Below are positions 24,885-38,000 of a stretch of DNA of 64,000 bases, one piece after another. The notes beneath the pieces were generated by a model. It was not told the DNA's origin. It ran no database searches and saw nothing but the letters and a program-made list of their open reading frames with translations. Location of the stretch: NCBI GenBank assembly GCA_003342895.1, contig PTFA01000314.1, positions 372,001 through 436,000 of the forward strand. Direction: 5' to 3'. The position numbers were made by a program, and so were the translations under genes. The DNA comes from Casuarius casuarius. Its lineage: Eukaryota > Chordata > Aves > Casuariiformes > Casuariidae. Within the stretch, counting starts at the first letter, position 1. Each line of letters begins with the position of its first letter.

Positions 24885-25274
24885 TGTTGTCCGAAAAGCA
24901 GATTCGTTGCCCGCTGTGCAATAAACCAATAATTACACACTCAGGAGAGACATTTGCTTATTTATTTCAGAGCCGCGCAAGCCTGGGTGCTCGGTGGTTT
25001 CCCACAAATCAAGCACACCTCCCCGGCTTTGCAAGTAGCATTTATACAAACAAATTGCAAGGTTTGCAACTTTCCCTTTTACACTGATTGGTTAGTGATT
25101 TACATACAATTATAATTTTGCTTACACACCATTTTACTCCTACGCATGCTCAGGGGAGGGGTCTTCATGTGGGCACGGGTCTTTTTGACCTGTGAGCGTG
25201 ATTTTTTGTATTATAATGAGGACAGTTCAGTTAGGGATACAGGGGTCTCCAACTCTTTTGCCAAATTGGCAACA
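24885..25274 (-). mobile_element. Solo LTR of an avian-type endogenous retrovirus
   Basis: About 390 bases with retroviral end repeats (TGTTG at one end, CAACA at the other). On the minus strand it shows, in order, a CCAAT box (near 25090), a TATAAA box (25046-25038) and an AATAAA poly(A) signal (24966-24961), the layout of U3-R-U5. No internal gag-pol sequence flanks it, so it is a solo LTR. I could not see a matching target-site duplication, which suggests age or slightly wrong ends. The subfamily is not determined; it resembles class III (ERVL-like) bird LTRs. Confidence 0.75.
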
Positions 25275-25559
25275 CCTACCTAGAAATAAAACATTTTGAT
25301 TTAATGTGTCTTTTAGGGCTTTAGCAGTTTTAGGATGCCCTTGATTCGAGAATGCTTCTTTTCAGAAAACAGAGATAGAGGTTATCCTAATCTGCCTAGT
25401 CTAAACAGTATATGAACATTCTTTCTGAGCTTCCAGGCTTGTCTTGTAACAAATATTTGGGGACGGGTATCATGACAGACTCGGCAGGTTCTCCGAATAA
25501 TCTTGCTCCACTCTGTGCGTTTAGGACAGCACAGATCAGCGACGACGTCCTGAGAAGAC

Positions 25560-26080
25560 GAGATCAAAAACAACTACGACGTTAGGAAAAGGCACCGCCC
25601 CACCTGGGGCGGAGAAGAGGGTGGGGGAGAGAGGAGAGGGACTCTTGCGCACGCGCGGCAACGGCCTGCGAGGCTGGGGTGGGGGGGATGTGGTGGCGCG
25701 CGCGCAAAGAAACCGCCCTCGCCGGCGCGCGGCCGCTGCCGACCAATGGGGCGGGGGGGAGGGGACGGTGCCGCTGGCCTGCGCGCGCGCGCGCGCAGCG
25801 GGAAAGCCCTCCGAGGTTTGAAAGCAGCGAGAGGCGGAAGAAACGGGAGAGGGGGTCGGGGAGTAGACGGCGCGGGTCGCGTCCTGCGGGCATAGGGCCG
25901 ACAGTTCTCGTCCTCGTCGTGCCAGCGGCGGCCCGGAATGGCGGAGGCGTTGGTGAGAGGGCGCGAGCCCGGTCGCGCGGGAAGCGGGTGGCTGTTACCT
26001 TCGCTAACGGTCGGGGCGCGTCTCCCTCCCCTCCCCCCTGTCTCCTCAGCGTGCTGCGGGCGGGTGGCGCCATAGGGAAT
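25560..26080 (+). promoter_or_regulatory. CENPC: CpG-island promoter of CENPC
   Basis: A sharp block of GC-rich, CpG-dense DNA in otherwise AT-rich surroundings, containing the CENPC start codon. It includes a (CG)n run at about 25781-25796. The ATGGCGG around the start (25938-25944) gives CCGCCAT on the other strand, the core of a YY1 site, common at such promoters. There is no TATA box. The transcription start is probably within about 100 bases upstream of 25938. The island faces the STAP1 side as well and could be bidirectional. Confidence 0.85.
25938..25952 (+). CDS. CENPC: CENPC exon 1 (coding part)
   Basis: Five codons, MAEAL, inside the CpG island, ending before the donor GTGAGA. Phase 0. 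Too short to show in an open-frame search; chosen because exon 2 continues exactly as vertebrate CENP-C does. Confidence 0.85.
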
Positions 26081-29000
26081 CAATAGTTCTCATCTAGAAG
26101 TATTAAAGAGGTACCTAGGTTCCCCCTACAGACCACTGTCAGAGATGGTGGGGTGGTAAAATTTTAAAAGCATTAACATAATCACCAGTAAACTGTTAAA
26201 CGCTCTTCTAGGTTTCTTACAGGAATGTTTCTTTTCTTTTTTTTTTTTTTTACATGAAAGGGTGCTTGCCAGTTGACTATACTGCACTTGTGAGATGAAG
26301 AGCTTCAAGCCTGAGTGACTGGCTCACTGTAGAGTGCAGTTTCCATACTTTTTGTGAAGTGATGATGTTTCGTTTTATTAGTCAGCGGATTCACCGAGTG
26401 ATGTGGAATTTCATCCTGCAATTTTAAGGTTAAGTTGAAAATTTGCAGTGAATGAAATCCTTTTTTGGAATAAAATGACCTTTTCGAGCATTTTGTTACC
26501 AGAAGTAGTATCCGCAGAACTATATGAAAGAAATCCTAGCTGCAGCCATCACTTTCTATCTGGAAAGATATGAAATGGTTTCAGTATGGCAGAATTGTTA
26601 GGAAGAGCATGCTGAATTTTGTGGCATTAGGACTACATGATCTTCATATTGCATATACACTTACGCCAGCAGCAGATTGGAAGAAGTCATAACTTTCAGT
26701 TAAACATTTAGATTTTTTAAAAAACATTTTATAGTCACATTGGTGAAAAACTATGCTCTGCTTAGCCTACTGAATTTTCTTTAACTTACTCTTCCTTCCT
26801 ATTTTTCTCCTCTGCAGCATTTGCCTGTTTCCAACTCAGTAGGCTTTATTTCATTTGTTGGTGTAGAGAGTTATGCTTATAATAAACTGTCATTTGAATT
26901 GCTAATGCTCAGGTTGTGGTAATAGATGACTGAACTCATGGTATTCAAGTGCCTTTGATTATACTTGGGGTTTGAGTGCAAGTACTGGGAGTTAAGCAAG
27001 GTGGTAATTTTACTATGGAACAGCTGTTATGCTATAACTGCCTGTCAGTATGGTCTTGCTTGTGATAAATACAGGGTTAGAATCTCCATGTGAACAGTTT
27101 CCACAGAGCAGTAGATGGGTCGTAAGGTTATGTCCTAGCTTACTAGCTTGCTTTGTGGTTGCTGATGCCTTTTCTTTATTGAGATGAGTATTTCCATAAT
27201 TGTAATAGTTAGAAAAGTTAACTAATCCCATAGATCTTGTAAGATTTTTCTTATATAAGTCTCACAATTAATTTAAATACAACACATGCTTGATGATTCT
27301 CAAGGAAAGCTGAATTTCTGAAAGTTGTTAGAAGGGTGGTGGGCACATGTGTCAGAGCTGCAGGATTCTAAGAATAATAGGGCTGTAGTAACTCCTAGTT
27401 TATTATGAATCAAGAATCCTCAAGATTTGTTTATATGAGAGAAATGGAGTTGTTTTTTGTCTTTTCATCAAGTGGCAGTATGCTTGGTAAAAACTGATTT
27501 TTCTTTCTTAACAGAATCATTTTAAAAAAGACTACAGAGCAAGATTCTGCCATGGAGGAGGGTAATTTACATTTATAATTAAAATTCTAATTTTAGACAG
27601 TATTGTTTAGAAAAGTTACATCGATTTATTTTTGTGAACTTAACGTCAGAATTACAGGAGTGTATCTTTTAAAACTGATTATACAATCATTCCCAAACTT
27701 TTTGTATTTCTTAGTGGTGAGAGGAGCAAATCGTACTGGGGGAGAGAATACGGTGTCTTACTGAAGCTTGGAGTTCTCCACTTTGTATGTCCTTTCGATC
27801 AATGGTTGGAAATAATAGTGCTAAATATGCTTCTGAAGCTCTCTTACCTCAGTGTATACATTCCTCTTAGACCTCTTGGGTGCGTAGGTATTACTGCTGT
27901 TTCTTTTGCAGCATAGAGTGGAGAACGGATGGCAGCAACTCCGTGACAGAGAACACTGTTCAAGTCAATAACCAATGTGACATCTAGTGATAGATTGTTC
28001 ATGGGGTAGAGTCCTTTATTTACATGATTTACATGATACGTGTATATTTTTATACAGATATAAATACATTAAATTTATATTTATCCTTCCTAGACTCTTT
28101 CATTTCATTTGATTGTTTTTCTTTTGTATTTCTCTGTTAAAGTGGCAGACTATGGTGTAGAGATACTGAAGCTACCCCTAGCTAGGCTAGTGGAGTACTG
28201 AAACAGTAGTCCATGTAAACATTTTTCCTTTCAGGAGGTAGAGAAATGAAGTGCATGCAGAGTTCCTAATTGTGTTGTTTGGCCACTTCTGGTAAATGTT
28301 GAAGATTAGTTTGAGTATTTGTTGTGCTGTATGTAGTCTTTTCTAAAGGAATGTTAGAAGTCAGTGAGCTTTGTGTTGTTGGAATCCATTTTTAGACATG
28401 CATTTCATGAGTTTACTGAGAAAAAAAATCTACCAAATTATCTGTTTTAGAAGACATAATAATCGTATGGAAGAAATGGTCTGTGGATTTTTTAATTGTT
28501 GCTTTCATCAAAATGGTATAGCTCACGGATCTCTTCTGCCATTTTTCATTTCCCTTAGAGGAGATAAGAAATAGTAACCTAACCGTTTGAGCTGGTTTGA
28601 TGCTTGCTTACGCTAGATTTGAAACCTCAAGCCAGCTGTTGCTGTCAAAGGTATTGTGGAAGCTTGGAGTAACTGGTTGAGTGGTAGTAAGAGAAGAGAA
28701 GGGTGGCTCTTTGAGGAGACATGTGCTGCCTACAAATTTCATTTCTGTTTGCTGAGGTTGGATCATTGTGCAGAGAATACTACTTGAGGACTGATTTTTT
28801 TTTTTCTTTTTTAGCCAGAATCTCTGTTTAGCCCCAAGTTGTGTTACCTGAGGGCTGTTCCAATTGTTGTATATTTTCTGTTATGTATATTTTCTGTTAT
28901 GGTATTTCTTCATTCCCGTCATATTCAGTGACAGAGGGGCTTTTTCTCCTGCAATGCTTATTTAGACAAGTGTTCTATGCATGCATCTATCTATGGAAAT

Positions 29001-32000
29001 GGTAGATGAAAGCTATTGAATTTGGGACTGGTGGAAATAGTAGTGTAAAATATTAAGTAACAACTTTAATGTTTGGTGCAGATGCTTTTATATTGACAGG
29101 TTATTGACAGGAATATTTAGCATTGTTTATTGAAAATAATTTTTTTTTTCTTTCTAGGAAACAGATTGATGTGCAGCCAGGTCAGAACATACTGAAAGTC
29201 ATACAAGATTGCTTCAAAAGTAAGCTTTTATTTGAGGCTGTGCTTAATTTGCCAGTTAAATTTAAAATTAAAAAATAATTTTTTTCCTGTATCAAATGCT
29301 GTGGTAAATAAATAGAAACAAAATATATAAAAATAAAAAGGTAAATTGTTCAATTTTTTCATCACATCAAAAGCATCTCAGTCTTTAACAGCCTCCCCCC
29401 CCACCCCCCAAACCCTTAAAACTGTGTTTTAGCCATCTTGGAAGGTAATATTTTTCCTGAGTAGCTGGTTTCTTTCTTATTTGGATTTGTTTGAACTTAA
29501 CAAGTCTTAGTGACTTGTTGAAACAAACTCAAAACCTATACAATTCCAAGTATCCTGTCCTTAACGGTTTTTTCTTTATAGGTTGTGGTAGTGATGTTAC
29601 AATAAACTCTCCAAGTACAACACACTGCTCAACTCCTGTTGTTACAAACAAAAAGGAGACTTCAGTACAAAGCGAAAAGGTAAGTTAGTTGTGTTAGTAT
29701 AGTTCTATAGGTTTGCAATGATATATATGAGCATTGAGTGAATAAGCTCTGTATGTCATAAATATTAGTATATTAGTGTTTAAAACAGACAGCTTTTGTA
29801 ATGGAATTTATTTATTTTAGTCTGATGATACAATACTGTATTTTCCTCAAAGTAATTCTTGCAAAAACACAGCTTGATTTAATAAAGGTGAATTAGATTG
29901 TTTAAATTAGTTCATTCTAATGAATGAACTAATGAATGAAATGAGAATAAATAGCTTGCCTCTGAACTAGCAGGAAGTCTCTACAAAGCTTCAAATTCAT
30001 TTTTAAGGTATACACTGTTTTACCTGTCATTTGAAATTTACAGTTACTTTCTTGAAAGTCTCAAATGATAGAAAAGTGAAGTGTTCAATTGAATTAGAAC
30101 TGTGCTTTAGATGAGTTGACTAAGAATTGAGGAAGATAATTGTGTCCTTAAAAATTTATATTCTTGTCAAAACACTTCTTCTATTGCTGTATCAAGCATT
30201 TTTCTTTGTCTCATTATTTTCTATCAAATATGGCAGCCAAATGCAGGTTTAACTAACTCTGTGAAAAGCACCTGTAATTCTGCAGACTCCTTATCTGCAT
30301 CACCACTAAAACCAGTCATCAGCAAAGGTTGGTACTGCCATTATTCAGCTGAGATTTTGGGGTAACTATTTCCTGGGATTTTTATACAGTTTTGAGGGGA
30401 AGAACTAAAACTATTTAATATATATGGCAGGATGGTCACTTGAATCACACCTGAAGCCTGCAACACATGATTACATATCTGATGCTAACAAAATAGATAG
30501 TCCTGTGTCTAAAGGAGAAAGCTCAAATAAAAATGTCACTGCGGACATCAGTGATCTTGTTGGATCTCCTGGCAAAACAAATAACATATTAAAAGATGTT
30601 GAAGCACTATGCAGAAGTCCTGCCAACTTCTCGGTCTTTGAGGATGATCATCAGGCTGTGGGATCGCCTATCCTTGTGAAGGAAGCTATAAGTTCTCCTG
30701 TCCATATGTAAGTAGGGCTGAACCCCCCCCCCCCTTCGTTTTGGAGTAAATTAACACAGTGATTTTACTCATTTATGAGTTTGGTTTGTGAATTTAAAAA
30801 AGAAATTCAGCCAGGGAGAGAATTTTCGCATTTGGATTTAGAATGCTGTTGCAGGGGGTAGTAGTGGTTTTTATTAAGTATTCTGGTGATTAGAGTTAAC
30901 CTCCAGAAGTGCAGTATCCACGTGCAGAGTACCTGCCAGAATGGGTTTGAACTCCTTTTATCCAGAAAAGTGCCACAAACTGTCAGCTTCTCAGATGTTC
31001 TAGATTTTTTTCAGTGAATCCTGTTGACAGGCTTCACCTTAAAAGCTACAAAAATCTTGCTAAAGCAGAAATGAGCAGTCATTCTTCCTCTCAGCCTAAA
31101 TATGCAAATGTTTTATACAGAGTAGAATAGCATCAATTGTGATCACAAAGGGATTTCCTCTTTGGAAATTTGGAAGCCCAGTTGCAATAGTGGCCACCTG
31201 CTATGGCCATGGTTTTGCTTTCTTGGAGGACTGAATCTCTGGGGTTGCTAATAGAGGGGGAGTGGCACTGGTCCCATTGACTCATGGTGCTATCCAAGAG
31301 TGCACCCAGGATCTAGGAGACCTGACAGTTTTTGAAGAACTTTCTCTTAAAATTAGGTGTTTGAATTGTTGAGCAGCCCTTGTTTTGCTCAAGGGTCTCA
31401 GACTGACCCTTGTTGCCTTACTGATTAGGACACTAGCTACTACACTTGCAAGTAGAAACACTAGCCTGCATTCCAGCAAATTACCAGATAGAATTTCATT
31501 CATAAAAAGTGAGATAGTGTCAGCCGGAGGAAGTGAGAGCCTCTCTCCATCAGCAAGATACTTCCATGTGCACTCCGGATTGTATAGCATTGCATTTAAA
31601 TACTGTTTCTCATATCTAGATTACATTTTGATGAGCAAAATACTGCACTTGCGGTTAAGAGCCATGTGGAAGTTGAAAATTTGGGAGGACCTCAAACTGG
31701 GAAAAATGAGCAGCTTGTTCTGGTGCAAGGAACAGACCATATTGCTATATCCTCTGTACAGAAAAAGAAGTCTTCTTTCTCTTCAGCATTCTTAGCAGCT
31801 GTAACGACAGGAACGCTTGGAAAAAGGTGTGTTTTGAGGCTTAACATGGAACATAATTTGCTAGTAAAATAATCCAGTCCTGAGTATTGGAATAACACAA
31901 TTTTACCTATAAATACAGTATGGGATGATGTGTTGGGATAGTCCATCATTACTGAAAAGCTCAGCTTGAGGAAGGTTTTAAGTAGCTGTTTGAACTTTTT

Positions 32001-35000
32001 GTGCAATTATGGTTTAATGGTATTTCTTTTGTCTGCCGGTGAAATAGTATACAGCTTTTAAAAAGCTTTTCAGATTGAGCCTGAGAAGTTTGATATGTAG
32101 GTCGGAGGATTCAGGCGAAGTATGTGTGATTCTTAAGTTAGTGGTGATCAAGCGGTCTCTTTTTCAGAGCCGGTACAGATCTGAGCAGTTAAGAAGTTGT
32201 CTATCTAGCATCTGAGAAACGATGAACTATGGGTATCAGGACAAAGAAAGAAGAAGCAGACTTTGTGCTTCTTTTGGAAGATTAAAAGCAATGAATGATG
32301 GCCTTTGTAATCATTGTTCTGAATAGTATCCGTAGCATGCTTGTGTGTTCTGCAGTCATCACCAGGATTTACAAGAATGAAACTCAGTTTTTTTTCCCAT
32401 TCATATGAATACTTTGTCCCTCCTTCCTTTAGGTATTCAGCCTCAATATCACCACCATCACCACCTCTTGTAAAAGATCAAGATTTAGAAATAGAAAATG
32501 AATGTGAATTTTTAATTGATGAATCAGATGGTGTCTCTTTTAATTCTTGGTTTTCAATACCCCAGAAGAACAAAAAATCAAAAAAAGATGGCTCTACAAC
32601 TCCTGCTTTGAAATCCCAGTCCTCAGAAAGGCAGCAGACAGAAAGTAAGAAAGGCAAGAACAGAAAGGTACAGATTGAAGCACCTGATAAACAGCAGATG
32701 CATGACTTGGATGCCAGAGTGCAACCTGACTTCAGAAGTACATCAGAATTGGCGATAGTATCTCCTGACAGGGAAGGAAATGTTCTTAAATCTCAAAGGC
32801 AAAGCAGCACTCATATGGGTGAGTTATTTAACAGGCCTTCAGGCTTTTCCTTCCAGGTCATCGTATTACTGGACTTTTTGGTTTTATTGGGAAATGAGGA
32901 TAAAGGAGATGAGACAGATTAACAGAGTCTTAATTGATATTGCAGGTGCACAGTTAGGAGGTTTGCGTTTATGTAAGGGCAGCGAGAGAGAATGTCTTTG
33001 CTCATTTCTTTTTGTAGCCCTTCCTGTTAAGACGTTAAAAATTAAGTTAGCAGTGATAACTTCCTCATTTTCTTACAGATGGAATGAAGAAGGAAGGTAC
33101 CTTCAAGCTTTTACTCCTGTCTCTCTAAGAAGATGATTAAGATGTGCGTTGTGAATGGGGATTCAGTTTTCGAGGATTAGTTCAGAAGGGTTTCTTAGCA
33201 GGAAGAACTGAAAACTGGAAAGCAGATTGAATGTGAACATTTCTGTCTTTTTTTTTTTTCCTGCTAGGAAATACACTAAGTTCACCAAAAATTCTATATT
33301 GAATTCTTCATGGACTGTAGTGCTGAGAAAGCCTTATTATTCGTCAGGGAAAAACCTGCTTTTGTGATGCTTTATTTTTGTATGATCTTTTGGTTAAATT
33401 TTGTGTGTTCACATGTAAAAGTATTTCTTCAAGTTTTTATGGGGAAAAGGTATTAATATCCATGTGTTTTGTGTATTGATAGAAAAGACTAAAAAGGAAG
33501 CACTTAAGCAAGACTCTCCAAAACAGAGAAAAGGCACATCCTGGAAACCAGAAGATGAAGAATTGCTGTTATCACTGTCTGGATTAGACACAAAAGCATC
33601 TGATGCAGAACGATGTGAAAAAAGGGTGATGCTAAGTGAGGATTCATCTATGCCTTCAGCTGGAGATCAACAGGAGCAGACTCTTTGGCCAAAAAAGAAT
33701 CTTAAGTCTTCAAACTACGTGCAGTCCACTTTAAGAACTTCTCAGCATTTAGTTCACAAGAAACAAAATGTTAAGCAGAAACTTTCAAAAGATACAGTAT
33801 CTAAGAAACTGTCAGAAAGTGCTAGAAAGAAAATGAAAGCATTTGGCAAGAAAAGTAGCAACAGAAAGCCTCTGTTGCCAACGGTGGAGAGTTCTGGAAG
33901 TGAACCTGGTGAAGAAGGGCTTGAAAGAGAGTCTGTGAAGTCACATGAAGTGTTTCTATCACCATTGCATTTGAAATTACAGACTTCTAAGATTCAGAAT
34001 TTGGCTAACTCTGAAAAATGTAAAAATGTTTTGCATTCATTGGAATCACTTTGTGATACAAATAACAAAACACCTGTAAAAGCCAAAGAGCTACTGCAGA
34101 ATCTCACAGACACTGTGCAGATTTCTGAGCAGAGATCATCAGCTAAGTCTCCAAGGACGATACCTGAAGAGATTCATCACAAAGCCCATAAAAGTGTGTG
34201 CTCGAACTCTGAGGACATTGAGCCTCAAAATACAACAGATTCCGAGAGCTCTTCTGTGGAGGACGAGGTAGAAAAAAACCCCAAGCCATCAGATGTTAAA
34301 ATAAAAAGTAACAAAAGAAAACGTAACATGCAACATGGATCACAGTAAGTGATTTGTTTAATTCCTTTAAAAAATGCAGTGTAGCTTGATTGTTAATGAA
34401 ACCTGTTTTGTCAATTTTTAAGCAGTAATTGCATAGCTGAAATATATGACTGTTTCAGACTGATTAAATAGCTAATAGAGAAATGTAGTGGTGTAATTAA
34501 CATCCTATTAGCAAAGGCAGGCTGCCAAATCTAGTAGCCCCTCCTACAAAAGGAAGCTTACACTGGTGTTAGCAGAGTTCTTTTGAGATTTGAGTAACAG
34601 ATCCAGTGTTAAAAAGCAAAAATCCCTGTAGGATAACTTTTTAAGATACCAGTCTGTCTTATGAGGTTGTAGAGGAGACTTCTGAAGACAAGCTATTACA
34701 ACTGATATATGTTTGTGGTATAAAATGCAGCTAGTCATATATAAAATGGTACCATTCAATTGAATTTTGAGTCATTTTTCGGTACGTGTCATGGGAAATC
34801 CTTTTGCAGAACACTGAGCATATGCCAGATAACTAAGATGAATTCTTCATCGAGTTTAGTAACCTCACAGTACTCAATGCCCAGTGTTTCAGAAAAAGGT
34901 ACAAAGTACTCTTATAGTGGACACTTCAGGAATAACCTACCGACTACAATATACATCCTTAGAGTTCTTTTGCTTGGCGTGCAGCTGTCATATTTGAATT

Positions 35001-38000
35001 TTTTTTCTGGTGGATAGGAATGCTGGATAATCTGACTTGTTTATATTATAATTATTTCCATCAGTCTTGGCACTAAAAAAATTTTTTTTAATACTGTTAT
35101 GAGAATCTTGTTTTTAGAATTCCTATGCTATGTTTTGTAAATTTATTATTGTTAGCAGTCATTAGTAGGATAGCCAGAGTTGGGAGAAAATCAGAGCCTT
35201 TGGATGTTAGCAGAGATGTCTAAAGTCTGGAATAGTGAGGCTAGAGAAATGGAGTGGAGTGCACTGGGAGAAGTGGGTGCACCTTCCAGTAAACTCTGGG
35301 TATGTGGATATGTTTAGAAACTACTACTTCAGTGTAAATGTAAATATTGATAAAACTAACCAAAATGCTTATATTGAGATTAGATTTCATAGTAGTGGAA
35401 AACTATAGTATTAATTTTGTGTGTGTTACTTTGTTTATAAATTCAGACCATACAATGTTTAATTCTTCAATTAATTTTATTTTTAATGGAAGTGACTTTA
35501 CTGGTGATTGGTAATCAAAACAGGAAGTTTCTTTAACCAGTATAGTTGAGTATTATTGTTTTTTGTATTGCTGATTTTTTGAAAACCTCTTTTATATGGT
35601 TCCTTTTACTAAGTAAAATTATTTACTTCCAGTACACGTAGTAATAATAATTGTCTCTTTTCTAGAGATTCCTCTGCAGCTGAGAAAACTATGAATCATA
35701 GAAGGTAATTTCCTCAGTTGTCTGTAAAATTTGCATTTAATCCCCCTGTTACAATTACTATGTTCTATTTTGTGTTAATATAGAATTTAGTAGAAAGGGA
35801 TCAGGATTCATGCTTGAGACATCCACTAATACAGCTAATGAAATAATAAAATCCTTTTTCCTGTGGTGAATAAGCTGTCACAATAGGATTTTTGTCTTTG
35901 GGGATTTTTTACTTTGAAGCTTGCTTCCATGTTAGCATGTGATTTTTAATCAGAAGTACTGCACTCGAGGATCTGGTAACAACTGTATGAATAACTTGTT
36001 GCCATTAAGTAGGGTATGTGGTAGTATCTTGAATGCAAACTCTGTGCAGGTAGATAAGCATGTACTTCATGGGAAGAGAACTTAATAAGAAAGCAAATGT
36101 AAGTGACAGTCTGGATTTACTGAATTCTTATGTTGTAATTCTACTGAAAACTTTAGTATTTTAATTTACATGACCCTGCTGCAGACTTTGACTTGGACAA
36201 ACTGGTACTACAAAGTGTAGGTGCACTGATACAGAATTAAAGTGCACCTTTTGGAGTTCTTATGGGTCCTAGCTACCTTCAGCTGTTGAACTTGATCTGT
36301 TTCCACTGTAATGGCAGTGAAGTGCAGCCAAAGATGGGGGGAAGGAAGGAAGGTTACAGGTACTGATGCTAAGGCTGTTTACTAAAGTCCTATTATAAAT
36401 AACTTGATTGCTGGAAAATTTCTCTCTGGTAGAAGTGCATGCATGTTAATTATTGTAAAGTTATGGGGAAGGTTTTATGACCTGATACTTACAATTAAAT
36501 TATAAACTGTTTTTCTGCCTTTACCTTACAGTATGTAAAACACTTTTTTTTTAAGATGATTTTTATAATCATGGTGCAGAGAAAAGGAGAAGGTCTCTTT
36601 TTCCTGAAAAGGAGGGAAAAAAGAAAGATATTTTAGCAAGTCTGGCTAGAGAGATTATGTGAACACTAGTTTGGCTGTGTTGACTGAGTAGAGGAACAGT
36701 TTTTAGTGTGCTCTGTTTGATGGATTTGGGACCTGTGGTTTCTAGCTAGCAGTCATTTGCTTCTGTGTCTAATTGATACAGACAGGCATTTAGAAGGAAA
36801 AACTGTGTGATGTGAAAAAAGTTGATTCACCACTCCTGGTTTTGCTGTAATGTTCCTTTGATATGTAACATTTTCAAGCAATTTTTTTTTCTTTTCTTTT
36901 CTTTGAAGTGGACCTTTACTAGAACATGGTGTTAAATTTACTTCCAAAAGGAAGTCCTTCGCTTGTAAACAGGATAATTCATCTTCAGGTAATTTTAAAG
37001 TTGATATTTTCCTGTGTTTTCTGTATATGCTTCTAAGGTTATGATTCTGGAGTAATTTCTATTTTATCTCTGTTCTACTGGCTTGTCCGGAATAACAAAT
37101 GCAGATTGGAGTGGGAGTGATCACATTTCTGTCCAAGTATATGATACAGATGCCAGCTTTATATTGTGTTAGCTGTGGGAGGACAAGCACTGTGTGGTTT
37201 GGCATAAAGCCTACCAGGATAAAATTATCTTTCTAAAACATTTTGAACGAACTTTTAATACTCAGTTTATACCAATTTGGTGTGTTGTCATGTGACAGTA
37301 CTGTGTTTGATCACTTCCTGCCACCCTAGATTGAAGTTTACAGCCTTACGGAATCAGGGCCTATTTACCTAAGAATATTTTCATTTTCTATGTTAAATTT
37401 CCATACACAAGTTACACATGCTGTCATAGCAAGTATGAACTCTGAGGATAGAAACTCTTCTCTTTAATGTTCTAGAGCCAGTTGTAAGTGCTAGTTAGTT
37501 TATGCAATGCTTTCTTCAGAGACCTAGTTTTGTGCATGTTTTGAAAATAACTTTCTTCTGAAGTTTAACTTGAGTGGCGTAAAGCTGAATGATCTTGCAC
37601 TTTGATCAATAGAATTATGTGTGTAGTTATAATTTGCCAATACTTTTTTTCAGAGGGATAGATCTGAGGAATATTTACTTCTATGCCTAGTTTTCATAGA
37701 ATTTCAAGCTTGTTCTACATAAAAATTATATATGCTGTTTATTTACATCAAGGGTTTCATATTTGTATAAAGAAATTGGGACTTAGGAATCTTGTTTGTA
37801 ACTACTTTTAGTTGCTCCTAGCAGATATATTGAACAATTGAATATTGAAGTCGGGAGCAGTATTTTGATGGATTTTTTTGAATGTATTTTCAGATAACTC
37901 CGAAGATTTGAATTGTCAAATAAATGATCTGTTGTCAAACAAGATAGCACGACATAAAATAGGTAAGATTATAGGCTTACATTAAGGTATTTTAAAATAA

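Noticed and set aside
25574..26086. Long open frames (135-169 codons) on both strands over the CpG island
   Set aside because: GC-rich DNA has few stop codons, so long chance frames are expected; composition is arginine/proline/alanine-rich. The only supported coding here is the five-codon CENPC exon 1.
31282..31872. Overlapping open frames on both strands around CENPC exon 7
   Set aside because: Shadows of exon 7 and its flanks; only the frame joining exons 6 and 8 in phase resembles CENP-C.
32780..33136. 118-codon frame downstream of CENPC exon 8
   Set aside because: Intronic read-through in another frame, no splice support and no homology.
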